From NCBI RefSeq assembly GCF_048128805.1, contig NC_136010.1, positions 17,681,480 to 17,745,479 of the forward strand: a stretch of DNA of 64,000 nt, read 5' to 3'. Within the stretch, counting starts at the first letter, position 1; each line of letters opens with the position of its first letter. The notes below the pieces were generated by a model. The model did not search any database. It was not told the DNA's origin and was given only the letters and a program-made list of their open reading frames with translations. This document shows, one piece after another, positions 59,484 to 64,000 of this stretch. Both the position numbers and the translations under genes were made by a program. The DNA is from Centroberyx gerrardi. Lineage: Eukaryota > Chordata > Actinopteri > Beryciformes > Berycidae.

Positions 59484-60958
59484 AGAGGCGTTAGAAGATA
59501 AATGTTTACGTTCCTCTTTTCTCTCATCTGGAACATCTGTACTGTCCATTTCCAGTCCCTCGTCCCCCTGTCCTAGCTGTCTCTCCCCGGCCTCAGATGG
59601 AGCGATCACCAATGCTCAGGACCAGCGACGTGAAATTCAGCCAGCTTCACCCATTAGATTAATAAGCACTGTATGAAACACCACATTCTTTCCACAGATA
59701 ACTTCTGAATGTGGTATTTGTAGGGTCCTGTATGTGTTCTCTCTTTGGTTTTTATTGTTGTCAATTAGATAGATTTTGTGTGTGTGTGTGCATGCACATG
59801 CCTTTGCACAACAGTCTTCAATCAATATTGAATTTGCTTCAAACTAAAATCTGGGTTTTTGAAAAGATCAGTTCGGTATGGGGGGAATCAATGATTCAGT
59901 CCAGATTTGGAATGTAAAGATTTGTAATAAGATGACTAGGAAAACCCATCCAGTAGTTATTAGCACACTCCACATACTGTACTATTATATACTGTGTTAG
60001 TTGTAGAACATGTTGATTGTAAATTGTATACCTCATATTGAAAGATGCTGCCTTCAGTTTAGTATAAGGGAGTGCCTCTCTTGAAGGAAACCATGTGCAG
60101 CCTTAGTTTGTCCCCAAATTGCTTCTTTGAGTGACAGATTTGTACATTCCCAATACATGTGCATACATTATCCGGTGGACTGATGAGATGAAAATAGTAA
60201 TAATAATAATAATAACAATAATGATTTTAATTTGAAGTGTAATAAATTGCAACTCAATTCGCAATTTAGATTCCCAGTGGATCACCTTCTCATGAATGTG
60301 AGCAGACAAAAGCTGTAAAAAAGCAGTGAATGTTTGTTCCAGCGCTATAAAAATGTAGCAGCTATATCTATACTTGCCTCAGTGACAAATTTTCCATTTG
60401 TTCTTCTCAATGATGCCTATCTGTGTATTTTGACTTCTGCTGTAGTAACGTAACTGTATTCGACATCACACTGTGTGATCATTTTAATGCTGATGACATT
60501 TAAACTGCGCAAGAATAACGTAGATTAATATTTCGCACACAATCAAAATGATTGAGTGTTTAACAGCATTGAATATTTTGTACATGTTTTGAGTTCTTTT
60601 TAATGCTTTACAGTTTCCTCAGAAGAAAAGGCTAAGCAGTCATGGGTCCTTCTGATGCAGTAAAGATATGTAACCTTGATAATCTCCATCCATCTTGATA
60701 ACATCCATTCCACATGTCTTATGTTTTTTTTTCTTCTTGATGAGTGATGTTAAAATCAGCGATTTTGAGAAGTGCCTTTATTTTAAGAAATATAAGGCTG
60801 TGACAATAGCAATCAAGAGTATTAAAAATATTTTGGCATATACAGGGTATGAGCTGAACTGAATGATTGGCAATACATTTGGATGTCTTAACAAAGCTTT
60901 AATATTATTGCACACTGTACTGTACATGGTTCAATAAAAATGTAAATTTTGAGGTGTT
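59484..60958 (+). other. pfkfb2: Probable 3'UTR of pfkfb2
   Basis: Non-coding AT-rich sequence after the TAA at 59481-59483, with a short TG tract near 59,778-59,790 and an (AAT)n tract near 60,198-60,225. The best polyadenylation signal is at 60933. Confidence 0.6.
60933..60938 (+). terminator. Candidate polyadenylation signal of pfkfb2
   Basis: AATAAA followed by a T-rich and TG-containing stretch (tgtaaattttgaggtgttttt). It lies 1.45 kb after the stop codon, and no stronger signal is seen before it. Confidence 0.6.
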
Positions 60959-62269
60959 TTTATAATGTGCTATTTCTCTATTTCTCAGAGTGTTAAGATT
61001 GTTTTGACTCTAGAGTAGGCTTTGGTTTGGTGTGGCAGTCGTGTGGCCAAACAATTTGCACACATTGGGAGTAGTCTTCCTGTTTGCCAAACTCCAGATC
61101 CCTCAGACCGAGGCCAAGAGGGCACGCCACACACACACGTGAAGAACAGCCACACACTGGAAAGTTGTAAAGTAGGAGTTATTATTTTTGCTGTGCTTAC
61201 TGAATTATATTTATAAAATGATGTAACATGCTTTTAGTGAAGTCTGTAAACACAATTTAATTTTATAAGTTGCACAGTGAGTCATCAGTGAAGTGGAAGA
61301 GTGCAGGGTCAAATAATCAGTTTGATTTCTGAGAATTTAATGGTGTCCTGTTGACATCAATAATGGTCTTTGAGTGAGTGGACTCAGATAAAAAGCTTTG
61401 ATTAATTCCCCTCCTGATAACAGACAGTAAAATAACAAATGCAGATAATTTAAAAGGGAACGATGTACAAATGTGTGTCATTGTTACTTGGTGAAAAATG
61501 TTTTAGAATAAAAGCTGCATAGAAATCGAACCATTTTATGTAATTATGCACTGCAGAAAACAATGCTTTAGCTGTCATTCACAGAGATAGTTATATAAAG
61601 AGCTCAGTACACAATTCCATGGTATCTCATTAAAGTCCATCTAACTCTGACACATGGTGGAGGTGGTTTTACTCCACACCCTAATGATGTAGCAGTCCTG
61701 TCTGAGACAAAGCCAAATGTCAACCACAGACCTCAAGTGATGCATGCCGTCCTGGCCTGATAAGCACTTGGATTTAGTGTTGAAACTTCTGGGATGCACA
61801 GTCATGAATGCCACCACACCCTCTAAAGGTGATATGGTGTGACTCAAAACCATGTTTGGTAAAATATCATATAAAACTGATCATGATCATGAGACTCTAC
61901 ACGCAACATCCTCTTTCAAACCTCAACTGCTGCTTCTCGCATTAGACTGATTCTGAATGGGTTTTGTGGCACCATGTTATGGATACCATAGTGTTCGATT
62001 AGTCTCCCAAATCACCATCCGATCCTTTTCGTTGTGCATCTGCCCCAGGTATTACCTACCTAGTCAAGAGCTTTCCTAGTTACACAGGGAAGAAAATACA
62101 AAAGGTTTCTCAATGTGCAACTATTGAAGATAGACAAGAGACTGCGCAAATTGTGTGAAAATGCAAATTTACCATTAAATTTAAGTTCAAATGTATCTAC
62201 ACTTCGTAGCCATTGGAGGTCTGGGGCCCCAGGTATGGTATCAATTCAGCTTAGTTTGGTTAGAATAAC
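60959..62269. other. Intergenic spacer after pfkfb2, nothing recognised
   Basis: No exon or repeat end was recognised; a short CA run lies near 61,128-61,138. Confidence 0.5.
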
Positions 62270-62277
62270 ATTAAAAG

Positions 62278-63029
62278 CAGGGGTGGGTAGTAACGGATTA
62301 CAAGTAACGCACATGAGTAAAAAAAAGTAGTTTTTTTTAAGGAACGAGTACTTTTAGTTCCTTTTTTTAAACTGTACTTCTACTCTTTACTCGAGTATAT
62401 TTTTGAGCCAGTAATCTACTTTTTACTTCACTACATTTGCCATTTATACCTTTGTTACAACTAGTCTGCTGTAAATGCGGGGATTGAGTGTAGGGGGGGA
62501 GAGCGCGCGAGGAGCATCTCTACTGCAGATGCCAAGCTGCCAGCTGCCTTGACCACGATGCGATGATGACGGAGCAAAACCCAGAACAAGAGGCAGCTTC
62601 CAACAAATGGGTATCCCCAAATGAAAAATGTGAATGGAAAGAAGTTTTCATTCTCTAGTTGATTGACTGAGGTCTTGGTACAGGGAGTAATACTACAGAA
62701 CAGAAAATCTGAGTTTTAATTAATTGTATTGTATTCGGTATCTACTGCATTTTGGGGCTGTAATAGGTTTGGTTACTTTGATAATGTCTGTAAATACTAG
62801 AGTTAAACAGACTTATATTCTGTTTTATAAAGGGCTAAGAAAGTGCTGTTTTTTCATTATTTTGCACTGGCCCGCACACCCTAAAAAATATTAAAATGGA
62901 AAGTAACTTGTACTTTGAGTAATTTATTAACCAGGTACTTTTTTACTTTTACTTGAGTAGGAGTCATTTTTTATGGGAGTAATTGTACTTTTACTTGAGT
63001 ATAGATTTTCAGTACTCTACCCACCACTG
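62278..63029. mobile_element. hAT-type non-autonomous element upstream of the sushi gene
   Basis: A 752-bp element with ends caggggtgggtagtaac and (reverse complement of the right end) cagtggtgggtagagta, flanked by the perfect duplication ATTAAAAG at 62270-62277 and 63030-63037. Subterminal arms carry many tacttttactt / agtaaaagta motifs in opposite directions. The centre (about 62,470-62,600) is GC-richer but has no transposase frame. Its right end lies 458 bases before the start codon of the next gene. Confidence 0.85.
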
Positions 63030-63487
63030 ATTAAAAGTAACAAATTAAGTAGACCTAATGATATGATTACCATTCTTATATTTTAGGCACACGATAAGGT
63101 ATCCTATTACTACTTTGCTAGTGACCGCATTTCTTACACTGATCACCCGAAGAGCGGTAAGATAAAACAGGCATATAATAACCAGTCTGAAGGGCATTTT
63201 TACAGCAGTATTTCCCCTGTGCAGGATGTTCAACCTCCGCACCCTAGTATTATTGCAAAAGTGCCCATTTACAGATTTGCGCCATTGTCTCAGTCCGAGT
63301 CTGTGCACGCCACTGCTTGTATCTTGTTTCCATGCCAACCCTGTCTTGATGATTTTATTTCAATCAGCTGGTCTCTTATGGGCTGCTCCCGTTTTGCCAC
63401 CCCTCCTCTATAAATTGCTTCACCCATGCCTCCTGTGGGCATTTGCAATCTCCCTTTGAGGATTTGTTTACGCACAGATTTACACTG

Positions 63488-63830
63488 ATGACAAACATGA
63501 TGAATGGGTGGAATATCGTGTTTTTATTGTTTGCCTTGCATGCTTCAGGTAAATGAAAAATCAACATCTCGCACTTGTGACTGCTTTGATACTTTAACTA
63601 GCCTAATGATAATTACTGATTTTCCAAAATAGCCCAAGTGTCAAGGGAATGTGCCAGGCCATCGGCATATATGTACACCGAACTGGACAAGAAATACACG
63701 GCGAGACAGAAGTTCAGCCACGGAGAAAAGGTTTACTATGACTGCGCCGAGGGCTTCACTGCATCCAGAGGCAGCCGCGCTGTGCAGTGTCTCAATGGCA
63801 AATGGACAGCTTTGACACTGAAATGCGAAA
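63488..63830 (+). CDS. Complement control (sushi/CCP) domain protein, 5' part
   Basis: Two exons are visible, 63488-63548 and 63633-63830, and the gene continues beyond the window. Exon 1 gives a signal peptide (start MTNMMNGWNIVFLLFALHAS; a second ATG at 63497 or 63500 would also serve). Exon 2 encodes one sushi module of about 60 residues with the four cysteines in REC, YYDC, AVQC and LKC and the typical GKW before the last Cys. Both introns visible are phase 1, normal for shuffled sushi modules. The product is secreted or on the cell surface. The position directly after pfkfb2 matches human PFKFB2-C4BPB/C4BPA-CD55, so a regulator of complement activation (C4BP/CD46/CD55 type) is the likeliest identity. 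One domain is too little to name the gene. Confidence 0.78.
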
Positions 63831-64000
63831 GTAAGTACTAAGCATAATATTACCCGGTCCAGGATTAAAAAGGGTGAAATATTGTGAAGTTGAGTAAATC
63901 TTCTCTCAAAAGTTAGAGCGTCTAGGAGAGCGTGAAGGAGAGGGTCTCAAAGTTACTCCAAGTACAAACAGTGAAGATGGGTGTTAACAGCAGCATCTGC

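Overview
The window is vertebrate nuclear DNA, most probably from a ray-finned (percomorph-type) fish. Genes are split into many short GT-AG exons, introns are full of small DNA transposons and microsatellites, there is a tRNA-derived SINE with target-site duplications, and there is a decayed Ty3/gypsy retrotransposon of a type known from fish. No prokaryotic features, CRISPR arrays, rRNA or true tRNA genes were seen.

Layout. 1-25,517: gene-poor DNA that is 5' flank or upstream intron of dlgap4 (the first coding exon begins with a splice acceptor). It holds a foldback element (3.8-4.4 kb), a poly-G tract and long TG/GA tracts (4.8-6.4 kb), pentamer minisatellites (9.5-9.7 kb), a Gmr1-like retrotransposon relic (10.5-13.5 kb), a (GCT)10 tract, a CpG-richer patch (17.6-18.0 kb) and an IS630-Tc1-mariner relic (20.3-21.5 kb). 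25,518-about 47,750: dlgap4, ten coding exons whose phases all agree, giving 1,085 residues ending in the PDZ ligand EAQTRL. Its 9-kb fourth intron contains a CpG-rich, GTTAGC-rich island that looks like an internal promoter. About 48,900-60,960: pfkfb2, one non-coding exon and fifteen coding exons giving 531 residues, with both the kinase and the bisphosphatase motifs and the heart-type phosphorylation tail. Four or five small transposons sit in its introns. 60,960-63,487: intergenic, with one intact-ended hAT-type element. 63,488-end: first two exons (signal peptide and one sushi domain) of a complement-control-type gene that runs off the window.

The three genes lie on the plus strand head to tail and act separately: a postsynaptic scaffold, a controller of fructose-2,6-bisphosphate, and a secreted or surface complement-type protein. 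Only the pfkfb2-sushi neighbourhood is recognisable as old linkage (in human, PFKFB2 lies next to the C4BP/CD55 cluster).

I found no convincing new biological system. The observations most worth a second look are the two hAT-type elements sharing three copies of one 8-bp target site, the gag-integrase-RT order of the retrotransposon relic, the internal dlgap4 promoter candidate, and possible extra dlgap4 and pfkfb2 exon forms. Exon limits come from splice-site and reading-frame inspection by eye; no alignment or transcript data were available.
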